Positions 47,245-57,537 of a stretch of DNA of 64,000 bases are shown here, piece by piece. Both the position numbers and the translations under genes were made by a program. How positions within the stretch are numbered: the stretch's first letter is position 1; each line of letters begins with the position of its first letter. Source of the stretch: Hybos culiciformis. Taxonomy: Eukaryota; Arthropoda; Insecta; Diptera; Hybotidae. The stretch is taken from NCBI GenBank assembly GCA_964007475.1, contig OZ023273.1, positions 73,958,959 through 74,022,958 on the forward strand. The letters run 5' to 3'. The notes under the pieces are model-generated. The model saw only the letters and a list, made by a program, of their open reading frames with translations. It was not told where the DNA came from and searched no databases.

Positions 47245-47554
47245 TGTGGGAAGTGGATTTAGGTTCTAAAATAAAATTTACAAATAAAAACAAAGAGACA
47301 CAATCCTCTCAGTAATACTGAATTCAGCTCTTTGGCTATTTCGCTCTTTCGCTGAATATTAAATTTTTGTCAGCTCTTCATTATTAAATTAAAAATTAAG
47401 TAGAGTAAGTTGATTAAGAATTGTCAAGCAAGCAACATCGAATTGATGTATTATTTTGTATTTGATTTGAGTTTATTTTCAATTGTCTTGTATTTGAATA
47501 AATTATTAAATTAAAATTAATACTAGGGGAGTTTTATTTAAACCAATCCCTACA
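47245..47554 (+). repeat. 3' LTR of the mdg3-like element
   Basis: It matches 41092-41392 with few differences, including a short insertion (gctctttg region near 47327) relative to the 5' copy. A purine-rich tract (aaaggtcaggaaag) precedes it at about 47226-47240. Confidence 0.95.
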
Positions 47555-47558
47555 TATA

Positions 47559-48902
47559 TATGAATTAAAATTTGAAAGAAAAGAATATGAGTTGACAGAG
47601 TCAACTTGAGGCGAACGCGAAGTAGGGACGGCCTCAAAAGAAGATTTGAAGAAATCAGCGAAGAGATTAGCAATAATATAGTTATTGTCACTTCTGACAT
47701 CATTGTAATGGAGAGATGTTGGATATGAAGAAGAACCTTTTTTTAAGTTAACAAAGTTCCAGAATTGTTTTGGATCTAACTTGAGATTACTTTCCAGATT
47801 TAACAAATAGTTAGAATGGCAGTTAATAGAAAGACTTCGAAAATCCTCCTTTATACACAAATATTGACCAAGTGTACATTCACTCCTATCACTACAATAT
47901 GCTTTAAATAACATATTACGCTTGTTTCTGAAAGATCTCAACTCATCAGTATACCACGGCGGGGAGAAATTACGAATGCGATTAGATTTGAATGGTTCGT
48001 ACTCAATAAAGAATTTGAAAATAATCCAATCTAAAAGACAGAGAGTTATTTATTCCCACATAATCGGCTTTACTGAAATTAAAGGAATAATTGTTTTCCA
48101 GCATTAATTCATTCAAAGAATGATCAATATCTACGCTAATAAGAAGAGAAGGATGGTGGTTTTCCTCCGGCAGCAAAGAATCTGCACAATGAGTAATTAA
48201 AATAGAAGACAAATTTATAGAAAAAACGAGATCTAATTGTTTACCATTCACATTTTTAATTGAAGAATTTTGTTCAAAATTGAGTGACAACAAATGATCA
48301 GTTAAGATGGATTCAACTGAACATGAAGAAGTAGGATAAAAACTGTCGCATTCACGATCAACGAGCCAAGCAGTCGCAGGCAAGTTGAAATCTCCCAAAA
48401 ACAATACTCTATCCGAGTCAGAAATAATATCACTAAAAACATCGAGTGAGTTAATCATGCTAAGGTGTAAATTTTTCCTAGCATCACCTGTTTTAGATGG
48501 AAAATAAACAGATAAAATATACAAACAAAAATTGTAAAGCTTAACCTTAACACATAAAATTTCTAAATCATCAGCAGGAATCAAAATTCTCTCAGAATCA
48601 AAGCAGCCTTTCACAGCTACTGCAATTCCACCACCAACTGTGGTTGCATAACTACCATGATGACGATCGCGTCTGAATAGATTATATGACGGAGAAACCA
48701 TTTCCGAGTCAGTAAAATCGTTATTTAACCAAGTTTCCGTCAATATCAAAATATAATAGTCAGAATTACATGTAGAAGTGAACAAACAATTTGTTTTTGT
48801 CCTAAGACCATGCACATTTTGATAAAAACATTTAGAAGCCTCAATTGTGGCGAGTTGTCTTTGGTTTTCGAAAATGGTTATTATTTTTTTCGTGGAATTC
48901 AT
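47559..48902 (-). pseudogene. LINE 2 ORF2, 5' half (endonuclease and linker)
   Basis: This is an APE-like endonuclease that nicks target DNA for reverse transcription. Reading leftward it has Gln-Asn-Val-His-Gly-Leu-Arg-Thr-Lys near 48815, Thr-Glu-Thr-Trp-Leu (about 48735), Leu-Gly-Asp-Phe-Asn-Leu-Pro (about 48400) and His-His-Pro-Ser (about 48150). The open frame ends at 48003. The linker resumes in another frame at 47941 and runs to the LTR insertion. Catalytic motifs, including the GDFN box, are intact, unlike LINE 1. Confidence 0.85.
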
Positions 48903-49826
48903 GGCAAATTATATCGTCAGGCCAAAATTTTACGTCATTAATTACCCCAAAATCTTTGAACGAACAGAAAATCTTGAACGAAGCATATTCACTACAATAT
49001 CTAGATCGTGTTGTCTCAATTTTCAGATAATCAACAACGATTCTATTATTAATGTAAGAGTGTAGTGATGCAACAGTACAACTAGGGTTTACATTCGAGA
49101 GAAATAAACATTTTGTATGTCTGGCCGCACAAAGTTCAATGTCATCAAAATTGGTTTTGTTGTTATTGTTGTCATTGTTGATGTTGTCGTTCTTGTTGTT
49201 ATTACTATCACGGCTGATGTTATTGATATTGTTATTTTGTCTAGTTTTACAATTATTAAGAGAATTTATAAGATCGTTCATTAAATTATTTATTTCATTA
49301 AAGGTAAGTAAGTTATTATTGTTTTGTAAGTTAGGATTTTTGCTGAAGTTAGTTTTAGACCAATTTGGGTTAAATGCTGAGTTTTGAAAGTTACCTGTAT
49401 TGATAATAGGCGGGAAATTTGCATGTCGCATGACAAAAGAGTGCGAGTTTTCTTCTTGGGTTGTACGTTTAGATTTTTTACCCTAGTTTCGATGTAGTGA
49501 GCACGTGCTGGACATTCAGGGTCGTTGGATTGATGATCGAGGCCACAATTAATACATTTAATTTTTTGTTTATTCGCCTGCATTTTCAAAATTTTTTTTA
49601 TAATTTTAACATCGTATTCGTCAAGACCACTTAGCAGGGCTTCAAATGGTAGTTCTCCTTTTTTGTTGTGGGTGAACAATTCTTTTTTATTAACATTCAA
49701 GCAGTCAATAGCTTTATCATATGATTCAATTGAACCACATAATAACTTTATTCCGATTCTTAGATTTTTGATATTGTAATCAATAGACTGCGGATTATAC
49801 GCAATTGCATATTCGTACAGGAGTAA
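48841..49826 (-). pseudogene. LINE 2 ORF1 (gag-like RNA-binding protein), broken
   Basis: Open from about 49826 in one frame, it has a zinc-knuckle-like Cys-Ile-Asn-Cys...Asp-His...Cys (about 49555-49510). A frameshift at about 49436 leads to a second frame (49431-48841). That frame has an Asn-rich linker and a C-terminal domain resembling jockey ORF1 proteins. The stop overlaps the start of ORF2 by about 60 bases, as is common in jockey-like LINEs. The extreme N-terminus beyond 49826 is not found, so the 5' end is probably truncated. Confidence 0.75.
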
Positions 49827-49973
49827 CCTAGAAGAAAAAGAGAAACAGCTAAGTACGTTTGGTGTAAAAACAAATTATTTCAAACGTATTTATATCTGAA
49901 TATTCGCGTATATAGCATATTTTTGCCTATTTGCATATTTTGCATATCAACGTATATTTTATTATCGTCCATG

Positions 49974-50311
49974 AAACAGGAATATGTCCTATCACGAAGT
50001 TTTGCCACTTTTGAGGTAATGATGCATTATTATGTACTTTTTGATGACGCGTCGATCAGTCGAACTCAGAAAAATTAGAATAAATCCATTACATGCTTTT
50101 TTAGCACAATTAAAAAATGTACTATCAATTTGACACACATTTTTGTAAGGGAAAAAGTACTATGTACCTCAAATTACTTCTGAACAAAGTGTCCGCTTGC
50201 GCGCCAAAATTACATTTGTTTTTTTTTAGAATATATTCTAAACAAAGTGTCCGCTTGCTCGCCAAAATTACATTTGGTTTTTTTAGGATATATTCCTGTT
50301 TCATGGACGAT
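49974..50311. mobile_element. Small MITE of about 338 bp
   Basis: The ends are ATCGTCCATGAAACAGGAAT and its perfect inverse at 50311. Inside, a 56-bp segment (aacaaagtgtccgcttgc...) is duplicated in tandem near 50173-50290. The exact TSD is ambiguous (AT or TA). The superfamily is unknown. Confidence 0.75.
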
Positions 50312-50720
50312 ATCTTGTTTTCTATCTTGTGAAGTTAAGAAATTAAGTACTATTGTTTCATTAGTAGTAATAAATATTATAATAGAGTACGGCCAGCGGC
50401 GGAATGGCAGTCGATCATACTTGGCAAATGCCCGGTGGGCCCACAGTTTTTTTTAATATTATATATTCTTTACAAGCTTACGAAACTAGAATTCAAAGTA
50501 ATATTTTAATAATTTAATTATCCAAGAAGGAATTCTCTAAATTAAACAATTATTTCTTTAAATAAGTGGGGCCGATTTCATAAAATTTATTTCTTTAAAT
50601 AAGTGTTTGTTTGCTTTTTAATTAGCAAAATCGAGTAGTATATATCTATCTGTTGTTGCGCCCTTTTTACTTACCTTATTTATACTTACCTATTTCCTTA
50701 TTCATTTTCCCACAATTTCA
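50312..50720. other. No recognisable gene
   Basis: It contains a GC-richer phrase (ggccagcggcggaatggcag, about 50394-50413) and otherwise AT-rich DNA. Confidence 0.4.
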
Positions 50721-51053
50721 TTTTATACAGTTGTAACAATTTACAACTGTATAAAATAGCAGCACTTAACGTGCAAATTGTTTATCGGTTTGGAAATATA
50801 CAAAAATGTCAATTTAACATTTTTGTATATTTCAAAACTAATATTTTATTTTCAATTCTTTTTAAAATAAACAAAAATGTCAATTTAACACTTTTGTTTA
50901 TTTTAAAAAGAATAATAAAATAAACGATACTCATGTTACAATTTTAAAATAATTATCAAAAGTGTTAATTATGCACTTTGATAATTATTTAAAATTGATC
51001 CCGCCCATTCCCAATTTTGATTGGTTAAATAACTAAATCAAAATTGTGGAATG
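50721..51053. repeat. Run of five long hairpins, two with the same loop
   Basis: Consecutive inverted repeats: H1 50721-50756 (15-bp perfect arms), H2 50793-50833 (17-bp perfect), H3 50855-50913 (26 bp, one mismatch), H4 50941-50995 (about 22 bp with two bulges) and H5 51006-51053 (about 17 bp). H2 and H3 share the 7-base loop CAATTTA within TGTCAATTTAACA, but their stems differ outside the loop side. No coding sequence is present. Confidence 0.85.
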
Positions 51054-51175
51054 TAATTTGAAATTCCTTTTTAAACTTTAGAAAAATAAATTAACATTCT
51101 CATTGTGATTTTTGAACTCGGGAAATAAAAAAAAAAAAAAAGAAACGAAGTCGCGTTTTATTCGAAAACCAAAAA

Positions 51176-51315
51176 AAGTAAAAGTATTGTAAAATGAAAA
51201 AAGTAGAAAAGGTAAAAGTATTGTAAAATGAAAAAAGTAGAAAAGGTAAAAGTATTGTAAAATGAAAAAAGTAGAAAAGGTAAAAGTATTGTAAAATGAA
51301 AAAAGTAGAAAAGAA
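51176..51315 (+). repeat. 34-bp tandem repeat, four copies
   Basis: The unit contains GTAAAAGTATTGTAAAATGA and aaaaagtagaaaag. Copies are nearly identical. Confidence 0.9.
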
Positions 51316-52940
51316 GAAAAGAACTAAAACCTGCCTAAAATTTTTTTAGTGAAAAAAAATAATAATTGTTTTGTATTTTAATGAATTAAAATAACAAAAA
51401 AAAAAAAATAAATTAAAAATTTTGAATTAAAAATAAATAGCAATATTAGTGAAAAAAAAAATTTTTTAAAAAAGTTTTAAAAAGAAAAAAAAAATAGTTT
51501 TTTTTTATTCTTAATCAATAATAACCATTTAAATTTTCGAAATTTTAACATAATAATAAATTAAAAAAAAAAAAAAATAAAAATCTTATCTAATTTTATA
51601 TTCTAAAGTTCATAAAATTTCAAAATCGCAAGACTGAAAAATAAATAAAGAAGAGGAACTTTCTTTTTCTAATGACATTTTAAGAAGAAAAAAAAAAAAT
51701 CTTAATTTTTCTTCGAAAAAAATAAACATAAAATAAAAACTGAGATTTTTTTAAATATTAAGAAAAAAAAAAATAAATAGAAAAATTTTATAAATAAAAT
51801 AAAATATTGCACTGAAAAAAAAAAAAAAAAAATAAATCTTCAAAAATCTTAACGTAAATAAAGCTTAACCCTGAAATACAGAAAAGAAATGTTACTGATT
51901 GATCATGAGCCGTGACATATTTTTGCACTACCTTGCAATTTTTATTCAGCATAGAAACTTACACATACATACATTTAAGTATATTCAAAACCAACAGAAC
52001 TATAATTGAATCTCTTAAGTAAATTCAACGTTCAATAACTTGAAAATGCAGAAATAGTTCATATGCAATAATAAGTATCATATCCAAAATTTTAATTGAA
52101 ATCAACACAAATGGTTTTTTTTTAAGTTTAACTGGATCAAGAGATCTGATATAAATACAATATAAAACAGAACGAAGATATTTTATAATTTTTTTTTTAT
52201 AATAATAAAATATCCTTTCTCAAAAAAAGAATAAAAAATATATTGAATAAAATTAATAAAAATATCTACAAAAACCCAAAATTACCAAAAAATTATCCTG
52301 CAATAAAATTGAGTTTTTTTTTCATGTAAACGAAAGAATGAAAAGACAAAAAAAAAACAGAACATGGCTTTCTCAAAAATGTGCAATAAAATAAATAAAA
52401 ATATGCCTAAAAATGCAATAAAATAAATAAAAAAAAAATAAATAAAAAATATATAAAATAAAAAAGTGCAAAAATTATATACATAAAATAATTTGCAATA
52501 AAATGTGCAATAAAACAAAAAAAAAAAAAAAAAACAATAATATAACAAAAGTGCAATAAAATAAAAAGGACATGCAATACAATTATGTGATACAACGTTA
52601 AATTTACATTAAGGTAAAAATTTTTGAAAATTTTAAATTAATTATCCTTGAAGAAAACCAACGACAAAAAAAAATATAATAATAACAATAATTTCGATAC
52701 TACAAATTTTTTATTCAAAAATAAAAAAAATAAAATAAAATAAAAATATAAAAGAAGGACAAAGGAAAAACCAATAATAACAAAAAAAAAAAAAAATTAT
52801 TATTAAATTAAATTTTAAAATTATTAGCTATAAAAAAAATAAAAATAAAATAATATCAATCCAAATAAGAAAAAAAAAGAAATTCTTTTAATTGCTGAGA
52901 AGTAATTAAACTGGTCTTCATATAAACTTTTTCCCTTTCC
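51316..52940. other. A-rich, gene-less stretch
   Basis: A/T sequence with many A runs on the plus strand. Short hydrophobic frames on the minus strand arise from poly-T codons. The plus-strand A bias is like retroelement leaders, so this may be the far-upstream leader of the mdg1-like element at 58.6 kb. Confidence 0.4.
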
Positions 52941-53740
52941 AGCAAATTTACAACTGGCGTGGCCTCGCCCTAATAGCCACGCCAATTTTTTTTTAGACAA
53001 TAAAAACTTGATAAATTTCAAAAAAAAAATAAATACCTTATAAAATAAAGACAACGAAAATTTTTTTTCATGAAAAGAATTGTTGAAACATTAAATAAAT
53101 TTCTTTCCCATAAATAAATAAACTTTCTTCTAATAATTTATAATTAATAATAATAATAAAATGTACAGTAAAATCCGGCGTGGCCTCGTACAAATATCCA
53201 CGCCGATTTTTTCTTAACTTTGAAAACTTCAAAAAAAAAAAAAGAAAAAAGAAAGCCATAAAAACTCAAGAAAAGAAATTACGATAATAATATAAAATAA
53301 ATAAACAATTAATTAATATTAATTTATTATACACAAAATTTTACCAATAAATTAATTTTTTTTACAAAAACATTAAACATATTTATATATACACAAATGA
53401 ATTATACTTTTATATAAAACAATTTTCCTAACATAAAATCCTAAACACATATACAATAAAATCTGGCGTGGCCTCGCCCTAATAGCCACACCAATTTTTT
53501 TTTGGGTCAAAATGACTCAAACTTAAAAAAAAAAAATAATACATTTTAATTCTACAAAAAATTTTAAGGAAAATCCTTTCCCCATAAGATTATTAAATTC
53601 CATGTTGACATAACAATATTACACAATATAATAATATAACAATATAATAACATAATATTTTAAATAAAACATAAATACAATAAAATCTGGCGTGTATACA
53701 ATAAAATCTGGCACTAATATCCACCGATTTTTTTTTTAGA
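52941..53740 (+). repeat. Four spaced repeats carrying a GC hairpin
   Basis: GGCGTGG-CCTCG followed by a facing CCACGCC occurs at 52955-52984, 53176-53205, 53464-53494 and (broken) 53689-53735, spaced about 220-290 bp in otherwise A-rich DNA. The closing pair is T-A in the first copy and C-G in the second, a compensatory change. The flanks (taaaatctggcg before, aattttttttta after) are also shared. Confidence 0.8.
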
Positions 53741-54075
53741 CAATAAAAACTCAGTTTTTTTTTTTCAAAAAAAAAAAAATGAAATAAAAAAAACATTTAT
53801 AAGAAATAAACAAAATTGAATCAATTTTATTGTACAAAAATTTTCAAAATATCCTATTGCACACACCGAAAAAAAAAAAAAAAAAATTAATAATAAAATT
53901 TTAAAATTAAAAGGATAATATTATTATAATCAAAAACATATGTTTTTTTTTATCAAAAAAAAAAAAAAAAACCCAAAAACAAAATAATGAAAAGAATCTA
54001 TTCTTAAAGCAAAAAAAAAAAAATTAAAAAGGACAAATTTTAACATATACTTCCCATATTAAAATTAAAAAAAAA

Positions 54076-54167
54076 CACGAAGCAGTCATAGAACTGCCGA
54101 CAGAAGTTTATACTTAAAAGATTTAAAAAGTATAAACTTCTGTCGGCAGTTCTATGACTGCTTCGTG
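54076..54167. repeat. 92-bp palindrome of two back-to-back element ends
   Basis: The left arm beginning CACGAAGCAGTCATAGAACT is the perfect inverse of the right arm over about 41 bases. Each arm equals the 3' end (hairpin plus AAGTATAAACTTC) of the Helentron-like family seen at 23001-23040. Confidence 0.9.
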
Positions 54168-54346
54168 TTTTTTTTTTATATTTTCAGCCAGGACGACTCT
54201 AAAAGTAGCTAGCTACCCAAAACTTTTGGGCAGGTAATCTTTATTTCACCGGCGCTACCTATTTAAAAAACATTTTTTTGTTGCATATTTTAAGCAGGGA
54301 AGACCCTAACCATAGCTCCCTATCCAAAATTTTTGGTCAGGTAATT

Positions 54347-57300
54347 CCACCCTCACTTCCGCCTGCACTTCCAATCTCACTTTCGTCCTCACTTCCGCCC
54401 TCACTTCCGCCCTCACTTCCGCCCTCACTTCCGCCCTAACTTCTGCCCTAACTACCAACCTCTCTTCCGCCCTCACTTCCGTCCTGATTTCCGCCCTGAT
54501 TTCCGCCCTGATTTCCGCCCTCACTACCACCCTCGCTTCCGCCCTCACTTCCGCCCTCACTTCCGCCCTCACTTCCGCCCTCACTTCCGCCCTCACTTCC
54601 GCCCTCACTTCCGCCCTCACTTCCGCCCTCACTTCCGCCCTCACTTCCGCCCTCGCTTCCGCCCTCACTTCCGCCCTCACTTCCGCCCTCACTTCCGCCC
54701 TCACTTCCGCCCTCACTTCCGCCCTCACTTCCGCCCTCACTTCCGCCCTCACTTCCGCCCTCACTTCCGCCCTCACTTCCGCCCTCACTTCCGCCCTCAC
54801 TTCCGCCCTCACTTCCGCCCTCACTTCCGCCCTCACTTCCGCCCTCACTTCCGCCCTCACTTCTGCCCTAACTTCGCCCTCACTTCCGCCCTCACTTCCT
54901 CCCTCAATTCCGCCCTAACTTCCGCCATAACTTCCGCCCTAACTTCCGCCCTAACTTCCGCCCTAACTTCTGTCCTCACTTCCGCCCTCACTTCCGCCCT
55001 AACTACCAACCTCTCTTCCGCCCTCACTTCCGTCCTGATTTCCGCCCTGATTTCCACCCTCACTACCACCCTCGCTTCCGCCCTCACTTCCGCCCTACCA
55101 ACCTCTCTTCCGCCCTCACTTCCGTCCTGATTTCCGCCCTCACTACCACCCTCGCTTCCGCCCTCACTACCACCCCCGCTTCCACCCTCACTTCCGCCCT
55201 CACTTCCTCCCTCACTGCTGCCCTAACTACCAACCTCTCTTCCGCCCTTACTTCCGTCCTGATTTCCACCCTGATTTCCGCCCTCACTACCACCCTCGCT
55301 TTCGCCCTCACTTCCGCCCTCACTTACGCCCTCACTTCCGCCCTCACTTCCGCCCTCACTTCCGCCCTCACTTCCGCCCTCACTTCCGCCCTCACTTCCG
55401 CCCTCACTTCCGCCTCACTTCCGCCCTCACTTCCGCCCTCACTTCCGCCCTCACTTCCGCCCTCACTTCCGCCCTCACTTCCGCCCTCACTTCCGCCCTC
55501 ACTTCCGCCCTCACTCCCGCCCTCACTCCCGCCCTCACTTCCGCCCTCACTTCCGCCCTCACTTCCGCCCTCACTTCCGCCCTCACTTCCGCCCTCACTT
55601 CCGCCCTCACTTCCGCCCTCACTTCCGCCCTCACTTCCGCCCTCACTTCTGCCCTAACTTCGCCCTCACTTCCGCCCTCACTTCCTCCCTCAATTCCGCC
55701 CTAACTTCCGCCATAACTTCCGCCCTAACTTCCGCCCTAACTTCCGCCCTAACTTCTGTCCTCACTTCCGCCCTAACTACCAACCTCTCTTCCGCCCTCA
55801 CTTCCGTCCTGATTTCCGCCCTGATTTCCACCCTCACTACCACCCTCGCTTCCGCCCTCACTTCCGCCCTCACTTCCGCCCTACCAACCTCTCTTCCGCC
55901 CTCACTTCCGTCCTGATTTCCGCCCTCACTACCACCCTCGCTTCCGCCCTCACTACCACCCCCGCTTCCACCCTCACTTCCGCCCTCACTTCCTCCCTCA
56001 CTGCTGCCCTAACTACCAACCTCTCTTCCGCCCTTACTTCCGTCCTGATTTCCACCCTGATTTCCGCCCTCACTACCACCCTCGCTTTCGCCCTCACTTC
56101 CGCCCTCACTTACGCCCTCACTTCCGCCCTCACTTCCGCCCTCACTTCCGCCCTCACTTCCGCCCTCACTTCCGCCCTCACTTCCGCCTCACTTCCGCCC
56201 TCACTTCCGCCCTCATCTCCGCCCTCACTTCCGCCCTCACTTCCGCCTCACTTCCGCCCTCACTTCCGCCCTCACTCCCGCCCTCACTCCCGCCCTCACT
56301 TCCGCCCTCACTTCCGCCCTCACTTCCGCCCTCACTTCCGCCCTCACTTCCGCCCTCACTTCCGCCCTCACTTCCGCCCTCACTTCCGCCCTCACTTCCG
56401 CCCTCACTTCCGCCCTCACTTCCGCCCTCACTTCCGCCCTCACTTCCGCCCTCACTTCCGCCCTCACTTCCGCCCGCATTTCCGCCCTCACTTCCGCCCT
56501 CACTTCCACCCTCACTTCCGCCCTCACTTCCGCCCTCACTTCCGCCCTCACTTCCGCCCTCACTTCCGCCCGCATTTCCGCCCTCACTTCCGCCCTCACT
56601 TCCGCCCTCTTCCGCCCTCACTTCCGCCCTCACTTCCGCCCTCACTTCCGCCCTCACTTCCGCCCTCACTTCCGCCCTCAATTCCGCCCTAACTTCTGTC
56701 CTCTGTTCCGCCATCCCTTCTGTCCTCCGTTCCGCCATCCCATCCGCCCCCCCTTCGGCCCTCCCTTCGGCTCTCACTTCCGCCCTCACTTCCGCCCTCA
56801 CTTCCGCCCTCACTTCTGCCCTCACTTCCGCCCTCACTTCTGCCCTCACTTCCGCCCTCACTTCCGCCCTCACTTCCGCCCTCACTTCCGCCCTCATTTC
56901 CGCTCACACTTCCGCCGTCACTTCCGCCCTCACTTCCGCCCTCGCTTCCACCCTCACTTCCGCCCTCACTTCCTCCCTCACTTCTGCCCTAACTACCAAC
57001 CTCTCTTCCGCCCTTACTTCCGTCCTGATTTCCACCCTGATTTCCGCCCTCACTACCACCCTCGCTTTCGCCCTCACTTCCGCTCTCACTTCCGCCCTCA
57101 CTTCCGCCCTCACTTCCGCCCTCACTACCGCCCTCACTTCCGCCCTCACTTCCACCCTCACTTCCGCCCTCACTGCCGCCCTCACTTCCGCCCTCACTTC
57201 TGCCCTCACTTCCGCCCTCTTTACCACCCTCGCTTTCGCCCTCACTTCCGCCCTCACTTCCGCCCTCACTTCCGCCCTCACTTCCGCCCTCACTTCCGCC

Positions 57301-57537
57301 CTCACCTCCGCCCTCACTTCCGCCCTCACTTCCGATCTCACTTCCGCCCACACTTCCGCCCTCACTTCCGCCCTCACTTCCGCCCTCAATTCCGCCCTAA
57401 CTTCTGTCCTCTGTTCCGCCATCCCTTCTGTCCTCCGTTCCGCCATCCCTTCCGCGCTCCCTTCGGCCGTCCCTTCCGACCTCTCTTCAGCCCTTACTGG
57501 CGCCCTCTCTTCAGCCCTTACTGCCGCCCTCACTTCC
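54347..57537 (-). repeat. 12-bp minisatellite, about 3.2 kb, about 265 units
   Basis: The consensus is CTTCCGCCCTCA on the plus strand (TGAGGGCGGAAG on minus). Variant units (ctaccaac, ctgattt, ctctctt) build a higher-order repeat: 54857-55323 recurs almost exactly at 55643-56109, 786 bp later, with a third related block near 56960-57090. Because 12 is a multiple of 3, two minus frames stay open as repeated Arg-Ala-Glu-Val or Gly-Gly-Ser-Glu. All three plus frames are also open in the consensus. The large predicted ORFs are products of this periodicity. No start context or non-repeat domain supports a protein. Confidence 0.95.

Larger units (their letters stand above)
41092..47554 (+). mobile_element. 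Complete mdg3-like Ty3/gypsy element with both LTRs
   Basis: Two LTRs of about 301 and 310 bp (41092-41392 and 47245-47554) are flanked by TATA (41088-41091 and 47555-47558). A tRNA-Pro-like primer site, gag with two zinc knuckles, protease, RT/RNase H and integrase follow. RT/RNase H motifs resemble the mdg3/blastopia group (inference from motif style). The LTRs are near-identical apart from a roughly 9-bp indel and scattered changes. This indicates moderate age, yet gag and pol are broken and a hAT MITE lies in gag. It is inserted in LINE 2. Confidence 0.9.
39400..49830 (-). mobile_element. LINE 2, jockey-like, split by an LTR element
   Basis: The 3' half (39400-41091) and 5' half (47555-49830) are separated by an LTR retrotransposon with a TATA target duplication. 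On the minus strand the order is ORF1 (about 49826-48841), endonuclease (48902-48003), linker (47941-47559), then across the insertion RT (41087-39648), a 3' UTR, and a T run at about 39402-39413 that represents the poly-A tail. It is homologous to LINE 1 but more complete. Conserved motifs are largely intact, so it was probably a fairly young copy when interrupted. Confidence 0.9.

Noticed and set aside
49139..49387. 82-residue Leu-rich plus-strand ORF
   Set aside because: It is the complement of the Asn-rich linker of LINE 2 ORF1.
51060..51120. LTR end and primer site of the mdg1-like element near the hairpin run
   Set aside because: No sequence here matches a tRNA 3' end well, so the 5' LTR was left unassigned.
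52282..53796. Several Phe/Leu-rich small ORFs on the minus strand resembling membrane proteins
   Set aside because: They follow T runs (TTT/TTA codons) in A/T-rich DNA, overlap each other and lack any non-hydrophobic structure.
54306..57533. Long minus-strand ORFs of repeated Arg-Ala-Glu-Val or Gly-Gly-Ser-Glu, up to 239 codons
   Set aside because: They are the automatic result of a 12-bp tandem repeat, open in several frames at once. There is no unique domain, start context or codon bias to support a protein.
54347..57537. 12-bp array as telomeric or centromeric satellite
   Set aside because: It is a single 3.2-kb block bounded on both sides by units and ends of a transposon family.
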